From positions 1,922,001 to 1,986,000 of the forward strand of contig JAMXDE010000010.1 of the NCBI GenBank assembly GCA_026770025.1: a DNA stretch of 64,000 nt. The letters are read 5' to 3'. Shown in pieces: positions 1 to 11,362 of the stretch. Origin of the DNA: Craspedostauros australis (Eukaryota; Bacillariophyta; Bacillariophyceae; Mastogloiales; Achnanthaceae). Every line of letters starts with the position of its first letter. The first letter of the stretch is position 1. The notes under the pieces were generated by a model, which saw only the letters and a list, made by a program, of their open reading frames with translations, was not told where the DNA came from and did no database searches. A program made the translations under genes and the position numbers.

Positions 1-2
1 AG

Positions 3-1691
3 CGCTTGACGGAACTGGACGACCCCCGAAAGTCCGTGTACTACGACAAGATCATGAATCCCTATGGAGCCCCGCCACCCGGCAAGCCGAAGCTGTACCA
101 TCAACGTGGTGGAGGTGTCACCATGAATATTCGGTATGCCATTGTTCCTGGTGAGCCGGAGCCGCCCATGGTCCATTCGCGTCCGCCGCCTCCGCCTCCG
201 CCACCACGGCATCAGAACAGGAACAATTGGAACCAGCAGCAGCAACAACATCAGCAACGACATGGCCATCATCCAAACCAGAGGCATGATCGTCCTCGGG
301 ATGACAACAACCGATCGGACCGCAACAGGCAGGAGAACAGGACTCCGCAACACCAGCAGCGGCAACAACAGGAACAGCCAAAGCCGAACCAGAGAGCACA
401 GGAGGACCGCAACAAGCGGGAGACGCAGCCAGCATCGCGAGCGGCAAAGCCCAAGGAAGCCGAGAAGCCGCTGGTCGTGCCATCCCTGCCAGCCCCGTCG
501 GAGTCTGTCAAACGTGTAGGCCGCAACCGAGGACGTCGTGGATTGGCGGCCGATATCTGGGCTTCAACCGAAGAAGTCACGTACGAGAAACGCGCCAACA
601 ACGTCGATTTGGAAATGGAAGGCACCGAGACGGAGACGAAAAAACCAAAGAAAAAGAAATCGGAGAAACGCAAGCGCGCACCGAAACCAAAGCTGGCCTA
701 CTTTTACCTCGATCGTTCGCAGCAGGAGCAGGGACCGTTCGATCGTTCGCAGATGCAAGGTTGGATGGGTGCCGGATTCTTTCCGGATGACACCCTCGTC
801 AAGACGACGCGCGACCCGACCTACAAGCCCATTCAGAGCATCCAGTCGTTGACGCAGACGATTCACACTGGTCCCAAGCCGAAGGATACGGGCGACATGT
901 CGGTGGCCGATCGCATTGCGGCACTGAAGGGTGGCGCGCCACCGCGAGAACAGTCCGTTGCGGATCGTATCGCGGCATTGCGAGGCGATGCACCGACCGC
1001 ACAAGATGATGTGGCAGACCGCATTGCGGCGTTACGAGGGGAGAAGCCAGCCGCCGAGGAGTCAGAACTTCCATTGCCGCCCATGCCGCAGACATCGATG
1101 GGAGATGATCAGGAGATCGGTCCTGCGCCTCCGTCGGCGTACGGTGCGGATGATGACATGCCGGCGGCTTATCCTGTCGCGGATACGATGCCGCCGCCAC
1201 CACCACCTGCTCCCAGCGCTGCTGCAGAGGACGGAGATGTGGGAGATGCCTACGGTTATCCGACGGATGAAGCGATGACGTACCCAGTGGATGACGCATA
1301 TCCGGTGGACGACGCGTATCCAGCGACGGATGCATACCCGGTAGATGACACTTATCCAGCCACAGATGCCTATCCGGCAACGGAGGCCTATCCCGCCACA
1401 GACGAATACCCCGCCACTGATGCGTATCCCGCAACAGACGTCTATCCGGATGCTCAAGATGGGTATCCAACCAACGATGACGATGTCGCGAATGGGGCTG
1501 GAGAAGTGGAGCATCACGAGCCACAAAAGAAAAAGATCAAGGTGGACAAGGACCTGGTGGCATTCCTGCCAACGCATTTGCGCAGCAAAAAGAAGAAGCG
1601 CAACCCCGTGCCACGGCCCCAGAAACGCGCGCCGAAGCCAAAGCAAGAGAAGGAGGTGGACAAGTTCCTTGCGGACATTGATAATCTGTAG
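3..1691 (+). CDS. GYF-domain, proline-rich probable splicing-associated protein (5'-truncated by window)
   Basis: The frame is open from the window edge, so the true start lies upstream; the TAG stop is at 1689-1691. Near the N-terminus is a segment reading SVYYDKIMNPYGAPPPGKP, a pattern I associate with WBP11-like spliceosomal proteins. Pro, Gln and Arg/Asp low-complexity stretches follow. A GYF domain lies at about residues 230-275 (AYFYLDRSQQEQGPF, then GWMGAGFFPDD); GYF domains bind proline-rich ligands. Next come three near-identical 18-residue units with the core VADRIAAL (about 299-355) and a run of YPxxDAYP-type units (about 390-490). The C-terminus (DLVAFLPTHLRSKKKK ... VDKFLADIDNL) resembles the WBP11 tail. 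The GYF call is firm; a role in pre-mRNA splicing is inferred from both termini. Confidence 0.75.
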   Translation, partial: RLTELDDPRKSVYYDKIMNPYGAPPPGKPKLYHQRGGGVTMNIRYAIVPGEPEPPMVHSRPPPPPPPPRHQNRNNWNQQQQQHQQRHGHHPNQRHDRPRDDNNRSDRNRQENRTPQHQQRQQQEQPKPNQRAQEDRNKRETQPASRAAKPKEAEKPLVVPSLPAPSESVKRVGRNRGRRGLAADIWASTEEVTYEKRANNVDLEMEGTETETKKPKKKKSEKRKRAPKPKLAYFYLDRSQQEQGPFDRSQMQGWMGAGFFPDDTLVKTTRDPTYKPIQSIQSLTQTIHTGPKPKDTGDMSVADRIAALKGGAPPREQSVADRIAALRGDAPTAQDDVADRIAALRGEKPAAEESELPLPPMPQTSMGDDQEIGPAPPSAYGADDDMPAAYPVADTMPPPPPPAPSAAAEDGDVGDAYGYPTDEAMTYPVDDAYPVDDAYPATDAYPVDDTYPATDAYPATEAYPATDEYPATDAYPATDVYPDAQDGYPTNDDDVANGAGEVEHHEPQKKKIKVDKDLVAFLPTHLRSKKKKRNPVPRPQKRAPKPKQEKEVDKFLADIDNL

Positions 1692-2988
1692 ACACCACTA
1701 GCAACATTTTCGCTATCCATTTGGTATAGAATAATAAAAACAACCCATGGATTCCATTTCATTCATATTATATTATATAATGAATTCTATAATATTTTAT
1801 ACAACGGTATGGCATGCAATACAATACAATGATGCATGATGCCTGGATCCACAACACTGGAAACTAAGGCGGTATTCGTCAATGCGTTGAGGAGGAGAGT
1901 GTAGATCGCAGATCATGGCTCGCAGAGTACGAGCTAGTCTTTCCGTTTCGTTTGGAGAATCGGCGGCAGGATCGCGATTGTGCACATGATTCAATCGAGG
2001 TGCTGCGGACAACAACAACTCAAGGCGCCTCTCAGTAATCGCTGGTACGTGTGTCGAAGAGGGGCTCGCGGTGAATTGAAAAACAAACATATTCTATCAT
2101 TTTCATCATAAAAACACGTTCAATACGCATTTCGTCTTTGTTTATTCCTTTCAACTGTGCACCAAACGACCAACTCGATTAATCTCCAACGACAACACAC
2201 AATTTTTTGAATCGGCTGTTTGTGAGGCGGTTGGCGAACAAGAGGCACGAAGTAGTGTCGTGTGTGTTCACAACGAGGTTAGGTGTCTCCTCGGCAACAC
2301 AAACCTGCATTGCGAAAAGCCACAACAACCTGCCTTGTGCGCATTGCTGGATCCACGATCGATTGCACCCTCCAGGAGCGACGACTACTGCCACGATCAC
2401 ACAGCCCCTTTCACAAGCTCGTCATCTCCCTTGACTACATTGCGCTGCGCTGTACTCGGAGAACTCTACTTGGGTCCATCGGTGGAAGAGAGTGCAACCA
2501 CCAACAGGTCCCGTCGCCATCTCGACCGTGAGTCGTCTCCAACCGCGCAAATCCAACAACACTTCCATCCGTCGATTGACGTGGTCCTCCTGGAGCACGT
2601 TGGTCGCCCTTGTTCACATCCAAGCCTTCAGCTGAGGATACGACAAGACAAAGGTGCTGCTTCGGTCGCAGCGAGGCCCGCATCAACTGAGCATCAAGGC
2701 CATCTCCGTCATCGAAGAAAATCATTTGTTTCGCAGCCAACGGTCCATCCCCATCCAAGAAGGCTATCCGTAGGGAGGCTAGAACTCAACTACTTTCCAA
2801 TTCGGGCAGATCAACCAAAGTATATTCCTCCATTCATTACTTGGCAGCCCTGATCGACCACTGGAAACTCATCGACGCCATCGGTATCGTTGCGAGAATC
2901 AGAGACCAAACATCCTTAACGAGGACATCGCATCCGTACCAAACATACGCACTGTGAGTCTGATCGACCCGCAGCCTCGGAAGCGATC
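1692..2988. other. Intergenic region, 3' flank and probable 5' leader of the HDAC gene
   Basis: An AT-rich stretch with AATAAAAA-like sequence at about 1731-1740 is a plausible polyadenylation region for the upstream gene. The remaining open frames (for example 2260-2853) begin at non-ATG codons and have no recognisable protein character. I see nothing else that can be supported. Confidence 0.5.
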
Positions 2989-5900
2989 ATGAATCCAAAT
3001 GGCATTGGTGGAAACCCAGTCGGGGGGAGCTCGAATTATCCACGCACACCTGTGCCTCAAGGAAACCAGCAGCAACTCCACCAGCAACAACTCCACCAGC
3101 AGCCACAACTACAACAGCCACACTTTCAACAACCACACTTTCAACAGCAACTCCACGTGCAAGCACAACGGCAAGTGCAACTCCAAGGAAGTCCGCCCCT
3201 CCAAGTCAATCAGAACACCTTCATTCGCCATCACCAGCAGGCCGTGCAGGCTTCGCCTCCTCTGATCCAGGTGCAGGCGCAGCCAGCGGTGCATCACGTT
3301 CGGCCGCACCCACCGCCTGTGCGTCAGGTTCAACTCCCAGCACCGACACAGTACGTCGCACAAGTGCCCGCCCAGGTTGGACAGACTGCTGGGGTGAAAC
3401 GAGGATTGCAACCGACTGTGATCGCCCAACACACGGCAGCACCATCGCAGAAGAAGCTCAAGCCAGTTCCGATCGCACCAAAACTCATCAAACCACCGCC
3501 GCAGGCGCAGCCACTGCCTGAACAACAGACTATCGCGCAAGTACCAGCTCCAGCACACACACTGCCTGCCGTCCCCACGCACACCAAACATGCAGCATTA
3601 GTTCTACCAACCAATGCTTCACCGGGAGTCGTGTTTGCTGCGCCGGCTGCTGCTGCCGCTGCTGCTGCTATTCTCAATGCGGCTGGGGCTACTACTGAGA
3701 CTCCTGCTGTTCCTGTTGGGAAAAAGATCATCGTCCCAGCCAAACCCGTCAAACCCTCAGATCCAGACGGGCCCGATGAAATCGTCAGCAAGCACCTCAA
3801 GCTGCAGCCACCGCCATCCCTTGCGGCCAAAATTCCATCCCTCAACCCCAACGACATCAAGACATTGGAGACCTGCCTCGACATCGGACGCACGGAGAAA
3901 TGGCGCGACGATTGGATCGGAAACCTTGCATTCTTGGACCAGGACGTGACGAACCCAGACATCAAGACCAACACTGGGCCCAAGAGACCGCTTCTCCGCT
4001 GGGCGCAGAACACGCGCTCGGGGCTCAAGCTGGTCAACTACCTCATCCGTCACGTGTACCATCTCCCAGAGACACCCCAGCAGGCGCGGCATATCCTGGC
4101 CAACGCAGATCGCAAATCCATCGACGCCATCCAGAACGCAGTACGGCGCGTTTCATACGACCCCATCGTCCTGCGACAAGATGGCTGGACCACGCAAAAG
4201 ACCCTAGGTCCAATCGGATCGTCGGGAGGGCCCTATCGCATCGGTGAGCGCGTGTTTTGGCAGAACTACGAAGGTGTCGTCATTGCTTACATCCACGACC
4301 ACGATCTGGGAGATCTGTGGAAGGCCATGTGGTTTGATGAATTTGACACCTTCGACCTGGAGGCAGAGGAGCTGGAAGATGCCCGCCGGAGATACCTGAA
4401 ACGCATCGCCCCGGCAGCGCAGAAGCGTGCGTCGGGGAAGGAAGGGAAACGGTCGGCGGCCACAAGCCCCGTGCCACCGGATGGACGCAGTCGATCGGCA
4501 CGATACGCCGCAGCAGCCGACTTCACAGTCAAGGGCATCGAGCATGGAATCGTGATGGCTGTCTCGTACGCAAGAGGCGCTCGACCTGGCGTCTTCTGGC
4601 CCGCACGGATCATGCACGCATCCGAAATGACCTCGCCCCTCAGCAAGCGAGGGACGCAGCGACAGAAAGTCGACGTCATCTTCCTCGCGCCGTACTGGAA
4701 CGGAGCTCACGTCATGTCAGGCAGCAAACGGACCGTTGGGTCGTATCACGACAGCCTCACCAGAACTGGTGGTTCTATCTTCGACATGGGGCCATTGTTC
4801 GCGATGGAGAGCATCGATGTTGGCAATGAGACTCTTCAGGAATACCCCTACGACGGAAGCCGTGGCCTTGACATCGACCAACTACGGGTTGCGTTCAAGT
4901 TCGTCGGCCTGCCAAGCGCTGCGTTCTCTCGCTATGTCGATGCGCATCGTCTGGCTGTGTCCCTGAAGGAGTACGCGCGAAGTCGACTGTCATCCGACAA
5001 CGACAAAACAACTGCCGGTCTGTTTGAGGTGCACCCCATGTCCGTCCAGACGGCATTGTTCCCAGCAGCAGCGCTTCAATTGCCGTTTGAACATATTCTG
5101 TCTCAAATGCCAACCACCCCTGGTGCGAACGTGTCGGTATTGGTGGCAGACGGTCACACCACGCTCGAACCATCCATCCATCTGGGCCGCATCTTGGATT
5201 CCATGAAGCCGCTGGCGGATGGAGACGAGGCAGACGCAGGTGCGACAGGCAAGTCCAATGCAACTGCAGCAGCAGTGAGTGCTGTTCACAGAGCACGCTC
5301 GGTTCCTGCACCCAATCCTTTGCAACTTGCGGTGCAGAAGCGAACTGAGCCGATCCAGCTGGATGAATTCATTCACGACTTGCCGTACATCAAACAGGTG
5401 ATCAAGACGGAATCCAGTCTCTGCAACATCCTCAAGACGTGCATGGAGTTCTTGCTCGAAATTGTGCCAGTCGACAAGGCAGCCGTCCAGTCGATGGATG
5501 CCCCGACAAAGCGCCTCAAAGCACAGCAGTTCCTCAAGTCCTGGTCCTTTGCAAAGGTGAGTGCGAGTTCGTCCTTGTTCCGACGTGCTTTGCATTGGCA
5601 TATTGATGATGACGGTGGGATTTGTGAGAGCCATGTGATCACTTGTCGATGCACTGTGTTGGACGAATTGCACTCTTGTATGGTGGTTTTGGAAAGCTCA
5701 CTGTTGCCTACTGCATTTCTGTCTGGTCATCTTGTTCGTTCATCTTCTGCTGAAAATGATGCGTCCTCTGCTGGTCTTTCACCGATCATGACACATCGCA
5801 GTCACAAGGCGAAGATGCTGCGGGATCCCTTCTGTCTCCAGGCGGAGACGTCATGTATAGGTTGGAGTGGAGAAAAGCCTGCGAACGTATATACAAGTAT

Positions 5901-7549
5901 TTCATCGGCCGCATGTCGAGCACTGGGTACGGCAATGGTGTCTCGTTCGTCATCACCGACTCTCTGTGCAACCAACATCTCACGTCGGCTGGATGCTTCG
6001 AGCGCGCGGTTCGCATTCCGGCCGCCATGAAAGCAGCGAAGACGGTGGGTGCCGGCAACAAGCCAGGCCTGCGACTTCTGACATCAGTGGACAAGTCTTA
6101 CCTGGAACTAGCAGAGAAAGAGATCATCATCAAGGCCCACAGCAGATCCTACATCAAGCGCATGAAGAATCGATGCATGGCTATTGCGCCAAACCAGGAT
6201 ATCGCCGCTCTCACGGAAGACAGCGACGGCAATGGCGGCGAAGACACAAGTGAGTCACAGTGTTGGAATCGTGATTGAGCGGTGCGGTGGTTGTTGCTGT
6301 AGCTGTTTTGGTTGGTGCTGTCGCAATTGTGGTTGTTGCAACACTGTTTCCTTGCATACCACAGACTTGACTTGTTCACTCACTTTGTTTCGACATGGCT
6401 AACCGATGAACATCATCCTTTTCGCTTGGTAACTGGCGCAACCATTGCACAACGGTTGATATAGAGGGTTCTCGGGGAACATGGATGGCAGCCATCGCGG
6501 CAGTTGGTGCGGCGATTCAAGGAGTTGACATGATCATGCGAGGGGAATGCGTGAACGGATTCTGCATTACCCGTCCTCCGGGCCATCATGCTGGTCGTGA
6601 GCTGCACCCGATGAACGCCGTGTCCAATGGATTCTGTGTCCTGAATACGGTCGCCTGCGCCGCCCTGTACGCAGCATCGGCCGTGTCGGACAACGGGATC
6701 GGTCTGCGACGTGTTTGTGTGATCGACATCGACGTGCACCACGGCAACGGAACGCAAGATATCTTGGGTTCAACGTACGATCCACGGTTTCTGTACGTCT
6801 CCGTGCATTCTGGCGGTCCTCAGGTCAACGGCGTCGACCCTGGAGATGATGGGGATATGCCATCGCATCATCTCGGCCGCCAGGGATCCAAGGGAATCTA
6901 CCCTGGCAGATGCGGCGACACGTCTCCGCATCCCGGAGTGTTGAACATCCCTCTTGGTCCCAAGGTGACCCCGCATGCGTTGGGAACGGCGTTGATCACC
7001 AAGATGAAGCCCACCGTTGAGAAGTTCGCACCGGAGCTCATCATTGTATCGGCTGGTTTCGATGCGCACAAGAATGACCCGCTGGGGCTCGGTGGTCTGG
7101 CCGCGAAGGATTTCGCGACGCTGACGGAAGTCATCTGCCAGGTTGCTCTCAGGATCTGCGGTGGACGTGTGCTGAGCGTGTTGGAGGGCGGATACGGAGT
7201 CCCGTGCTGCAGACCACCAGAGACTCAATTCCTGCCAGACAACCTGAAGCCGTCCGCCGGAGGTGGCGGCATGGGTACGTCATCACAAACTGCTGCAGCA
7301 GCTGGGACGAGCGGAAAGGCAACTGCAAATGGAAGCTCAGGCGCATCAAGTGCACAGACGGTGCAGCAGGTGATGCAGCAATTGAAGCCGATCCAGTTGC
7401 TTGATCTGGGAGACGAATTGCCGGCGAACATGCCGGATCCAGTGACGTACAATCTGGGGAAACGGCTGGAGAAGTGCCATGCAGAGGGGTTCATGCATTG
7501 CGTCCAGGAGCATGTGCAGACACTGGGCAAGTGCAATACGCTGTCGTAA
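2989..7549 (+). CDS. Class II-type histone deacetylase with tudor-like and PWWP-like N-terminal modules
   Basis: Spliced model 2989-5556, 5868-6249, 6465-7549, giving 1,344 residues. Donors are GTGAGT at 5557 and GTGAGT at 6250; acceptors end at 5867 and 6464. The phases match and the reading frame is restored. The Gln-rich N-terminus leads to a tudor-like stretch at about 415-455 (YRIGERVFWQNYEGVVIAY) and a PWWP-like stretch at about 515-620 (PGVFWPARIMHASE), both typical chromatin readers. The C-terminal third is a zinc deacetylase domain: RPPGHHAG (His1024/1025), DIDVHHGNGTQD (zinc ligands Asp1073 and His1075), SAGFDAHKNDPLG (Asp1183) and LEGGYG (Tyr1227). All catalytic residues are present, so the enzyme should remove acetyl groups from histone or other lysines. 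The exon 1/2 junction has a weak acceptor and is the least certain. Confidence 0.85.
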
Positions 7550-7752
7550 CTCAGTGCGTGCACGTGAGTATGAGGAAGAGCGTGATTGTGTTGGGAGGAG
7601 TACAACTGTACCAGTACGATAGTAATAGCAAATAAAATATTTGCGCATTGGATGCTCTCCTCGTGCATTGACGCTGGTGTTTGTTTTTGCATGGTGTGTC
7701 TTAGCAGCAGTTACATCAATGGTGCGAATCCTACTTGAGTTGTTGTCATGAT

Positions 7753-8769
7753 TCATTGCCCGCTACTCCTGACGATGTTCTGGACTTCTTTTGGCAGCTC
7801 GGACAGGCAGTGGATAGTCGATGTGATGTACTTTTGCGCATGTCTCCTTTTCTCATCACGCTCCGCAATTTCCTCCGGTGTCGCCGTGGACCAGGAGTAG
7901 CCGGTGTTCTGCGCCGCCTCTTCCTTCCCGGCCATCCAAATGGCCTTCGCACCACACTTGGCGCTGGCCGCCACATCATTGACCAAACAATCCCCAACAT
8001 GAATCCAGCACAAATCATCCTGATCGTCGTCACCACCGCATGCCCGCAACGCCCGTTCAAAGATGTACGCATCCGGTTTGCGCCGCGGTCCGGCATGCGT
8101 GCCATCTAGATCGTAGTCATCTTCGCCGCTGATACAGGCATCAAAGTAGTCTGCGATCTTGGGCATCCGCAACGGCGTGCCGGCACCATTCGTGATGGCC
8201 AAAATGGTGGCATTGTGCTGCCGCAATGCCTGCAACATGGGAATGGCGGCATCGAAGACATGGTCGTTGGCGGCCTCGTTGCGCATGCGTTCCCATTGCG
8301 CGTAACATGCGGCGACGCGGTTCGTTTGATCGGGAGGTAGGATGGAACGGATGGTGCGTTCTCGCAAACCGCGGTAAGTAAGTTTGGTGGGCAAGATTTG
8401 GGTGCGGATCGTTTTGGTGCGTTGCAAGTATTCGGTCATTCCGAAGAGCGGGTCGTTGTTGTTGTTGTTGTTGGTATTGTCGAGCCATGTGGGAGCATGT
8501 TGATGCAACTCCTGAAGCAGGACGGCGTTGGCAGCTGCGACGACGGGTTGGATTGGGAAGAGCGTGTCATCCAGATCGAATGTGACGAGGAGCCTGGGTG
8601 ATTGTGCTGACGATGATGCATCAGCTGTCATCTGCAGCAGCGTTGCTGGTCGGCATGGAGACGAGGCGCATGATGTGGCTGCCTTGGGAAGAGATGGCGT
8701 GAATGCCGATGACAAGGAACAGAGCATCATGAGCAGACACTGCGTTCGCGTGCGTGCGGTGGAGACCAT
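7753..8769 (-). CDS. Plastid-targeted HAD-superfamily hydrolase
   Basis: Single-exon gene of 338 residues starting at the ATG at 8769, convergent with the HDAC gene. The N-terminus is a signal peptide ending in SSAFTPS (residues 20-26), the diatom plastid-import motif, followed by a Ser/Ala-rich transit-like stretch. The HAD motifs are complete. Motif I is FDLDDTLFP, with the nucleophile Asp65 and acid/base Asp67. Motif II is AITNGAG (Thr193), motif III Lys231 in RRKPDAY, and motif IV HVGDCLVND (Asp260 and Asp265). This arrangement fits a Mg-dependent small-molecule phosphatase with an alpha-helical cap between motifs I and II. The substrate cannot be read from the sequence; phosphoglycolate-, nucleotide- or sugar-phosphate-type activity is possible. 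A run of Asn codons (about 98-105) interrupts the cap. Confidence 0.85.
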   Translation of the reverse strand: MVSTARTRTQCLLMMLCSLSSAFTPSLPKAATSCASSPCRPATLLQMTADASSSAQSPRLLVTFDLDDTLFPIQPVVAAANAVLLQELHQHAPTWLDNTNNNNNNDPLFGMTEYLQRTKTIRTQILPTKLTYRGLRERTIRSILPPDQTNRVAACYAQWERMRNEAANDHVFDAAIPMLQALRQHNATILAITNGAGTPLRMPKIADYFDACISGEDDYDLDGTHAGPRRKPDAYIFERALRACGGDDDQDDLCWIHVGDCLVNDVAASAKCGAKAIWMAGKEEAAQNTGYSWSTATPEEIAERDEKRRHAQKYITSTIHCLSELPKEVQNIVRSSGQ

Positions 8770-8791
8770 GGTGGAGCAGGGTGCTCTACTC

Positions 8792-8816
8792 TGATGTGAT
8801 GTGATGTGATGTGATG
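8792..8816. repeat. Pentanucleotide microsatellite (TGATG)5
   Basis: Five perfect copies of TGATG lie 23 bp upstream of the HAD start codon, followed by degenerate GCGGTGTGG sequence. A comparable array in the opposite orientation sits upstream of the gene at 62237. Confidence 0.8.
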
Positions 8817-9540
8817 CGGTGTGGTGTGGTACGTGCTATGCTTTGTGGTACAAGGTTGAGGCCAGCGCTTGCTGCCCTTGGACTGTCACTCTTCCTTCGA
8901 GAATGGCATGGAGGATGCTTGCGTACCGTTGGCTCGTTCCAAGTGAGATGAACGAACAATCGCTGCCGTCTCCGCGTTGCTCTCCGCGTTGCTCTCCGCC
9001 TCGTCGGCATGTCGGTTGGAGTCAGGAAAATGACGAGAGACGTGAGAAAACGTCACGATGCACAGAAAGGGAAGGGAATTTGGAATTTCATCTACACCAG
9101 CAGGGAACACGGCCATTGATGACGTCACGACGGCTCGGAGAATCGATCGAGGCAGCAAAATTCCTCCGGTTGTTGCGTTTTGTGGTCGTTTTGTTTCGTA
9201 CTGGCTTTTGCGGTGGTTTTGTCGTGTGTGTTCGCCTTCGTGTGGACTCAACGGTCGTTGTGTGGGTACAGGTTTGACACAGAATTGCGACAGGCCAGCC
9301 AAGGACTGCCAAGAACAGTACAACAAGGAAAAATACCGCGGAAGATTGGTCGCCACAGACAGAGAGACCTCCCGCCAATGGTCTTGTCAAACAACGAGAG
9401 GTGATAGCTGAGCGGGGAACAAGGATCCGCAGAGAGGGAATTGGTATCCATCCGTACTGTGACGAACACCTGCGGTGAATGGCAAGGAGGACGATCTTGG
9501 GCACCGACGAACTGAGCGATTGATTGATTGAACAAGCGAC

Positions 9541-9607
9541 AAGGAGTAGCAAGGAGTAACAAGGAGTAGCAAGAAGTGTAACAAGAAGTGTAACAAGAAG
9601 TAGCAAC
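9541..9607. repeat. Minisatellite with AGTAGCAAGGA-type units
   Basis: About six imperfect units alternate between AAGGAGTAGC, AAGGAGTAAC and AAGAAGTGTAAC. They lie in the leader region of the gene at 9925 and are noncoding as far as can be seen. Confidence 0.7.
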
Positions 9608-9924
9608 ATCCGCACTCTCTCTAGAGAAAGAATCAGCAGCAGACGAGAACCATAGCAAGAAAGAGAGTGCGCCCTCTATTCCTTCTCCGGAGTCCCACAG
9701 TCAATAGCAGTACTGCCTTCACTCGCAGCGGCAGCAGCGACAAACAAATCGCGAAGCCGGTTCGAACTGTGGAGCAAGGCCATTTGTCTCTGGCGCCTCA
9801 TCAAGTCCGGAGCTCCCTTTGCACAGCAAGGCGAAGCAAAGCAAAGCAACACAGAATACTGCCCACAGGAGAACTTCCATTAGGACTCTGCTCTATTGGG
9901 GATCTATTGGGACTGCGGTCGATC

Positions 9925-11085
9925 ATGAACGGGCTGTCCTTTGGCAACGCGATCGGAGGGGGTGGTAATGGCGGTAATGGCGGCAATGGAAATAGCGGTG
10001 GCTCCAATGCGGGCGCATCAGCTGCGAACGCCTCTTCCAATGGATCCGCTGGTGCTGGAAATGATGCCTCTGTGGCCACAACAGCGAGTGCGAACGCGAG
10101 TATGAACCTTGCCATGGGTGCAAGCAATGTCACTTCCAGCACAGGCGGCAACGCAGGGGGCAACAACAACAGCAGCATTAGCAACAGCATTAGCAACAGC
10201 CTCAATCTGAATGGCGGCATGATGAACGCGAGTCTCAATCTGGCCATGGGCAACTTGGATCGCAGCACCGGCAACGCAACGCCCCGTGGGAATGCCAACA
10301 CCAACGTCAATGGAAACGCCTGGAATGCCCTGTCTTCCATCTCTCAGCAGCAGCCTCAGCAGCAACAGCAGCAACAACAACAACAACAACAACAAACGCT
10401 CGGCTTCCTCGCCAACAAACGATCCAACTTCGACATCAGCAGGACTTCAGCAGGCTTCGCCAATCTCACGCCCCAAACAACGAAGCGCCTCAAGCTCAAT
10501 TCCGGCGCTGCTGCCAACGGCATCCAGCTCCCCATGCAGATGGGCATGCCGATGCCGACACCCATGATGGGGGGCAATCCATCGCAGCCCGCCTCCACCT
10601 CCATGCACAAATCAAACAACAACAACAATGGCGGCATCTCTCAGCAGATGCTGGAACGTCTCATGGGTCTGGGAGGTGGTCTGCCCATGCCCAAGGCATG
10701 GAAGCGCGCCATCTCGACGCCCAACACTGCGAATTCTGCTGCCGGTGCTGCATCCAGCAATGCCTTTCAGCAGAACAAAACGTCAGCCAATGATCCATCG
10801 CAACAGCGTTCGGCCGTATCACCGGCCGACTCCGAACTGGCCTCGCAGACGGTGGCCCGCTTGAAGGGAGGATTCCCCATGCCGTCCACGCAAGATACCA
10901 CCCAGCAGCCGTCCAACGGCATGGATCACCACCACAATAAGCGCCGCACGCAACCAAAACTCAAGGCCTTCCAAGAAACGTGGCAACAAGCCAACGATCC
11001 CTACCTGCGCAAGGAGCTCCTCTTCCGCCAGCTCCACGGCAGTCGGACCAGAGGCATTCACAACAACCGCCACAGCTCAACGTGA
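9925..11085 (+). CDS. Low-complexity Gly/Asn/Ser/Gln-rich protein of unknown function
   Basis: Predicted 386 residues from the first ATG in the frame (9925); the longer upstream open frame has no ATG. The N-terminal half is Gly/Asn/Ser/Ala-rich with interspersed Met, and a polyGln tract of about 16 Gln lies near residues 140-155. Short conserved-looking islands follow: TTKRLKLNSGA, two related Met-Pro segments (GGGLPMPKAWKRAIS and ARLKGGFPMPST), and a basic C-terminus with TQPKLKAFQETWQQAND and KELLFRQLHG. The composition suggests an intrinsically disordered nuclear or RNA-associated protein, but I recognise no family. The ordered C-terminal 50 residues are the best handle for a homology search. 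Confidence 0.65.
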   Translation: MNGLSFGNAIGGGGNGGNGGNGNSGGSNAGASAANASSNGSAGAGNDASVATTASANASMNLAMGASNVTSSTGGNAGGNNNSSISNSISNSLNLNGGMMNASLNLAMGNLDRSTGNATPRGNANTNVNGNAWNALSSISQQQPQQQQQQQQQQQQQTLGFLANKRSNFDISRTSAGFANLTPQTTKRLKLNSGAAANGIQLPMQMGMPMPTPMMGGNPSQPASTSMHKSNNNNNGGISQQMLERLMGLGGGLPMPKAWKRAISTPNTANSAAGAASSNAFQQNKTSANDPSQQRSAVSPADSELASQTVARLKGGFPMPSTQDTTQQPSNGMDHHHNKRRTQPKLKAFQETWQQANDPYLRKELLFRQLHGSRTRGIHNNRHSST

Positions 11086-11362
11086 TTTGTCACGCTTTCG
11101 CAGTCGTCACGCATCGTGGACAACATGTGGTGATCACCAAAACCCCACATTCCACGATCGTGGAGGCAAGTTTTTGCGCGCTCACTGATGTGTGCCACAT
11201 TCACACGGCCAGCAACAACGACGGCGACATCACGCATCAAACGGATCTTCGCGCAGCATGGCAGAGCACAGTGAAGCAAACCAAAATCCGACCGACCTCC
11301 AAAGGACACAAGATCGTTGTTTCGCTCACTTTGCCTGCCTTTTTGCCACCACCGCTACGGCC

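Larger units (their letters stand above)
8770..9924. other. Divergent intergenic region between the HAD gene and the Q/N/S/G-rich gene
   Basis: No convincing ORF. The region holds a pentanucleotide array next to the HAD start and an 11-bp-like minisatellite near 9541. It should contain both promoters and 5' leaders, but no specific element is recognisable. Confidence 0.5.

Noticed and set aside
2260..2853. 197-codon frame upstream of the HDAC gene
   Set aside because: Begins at GTG, no domain character; fits a 5' leader better.
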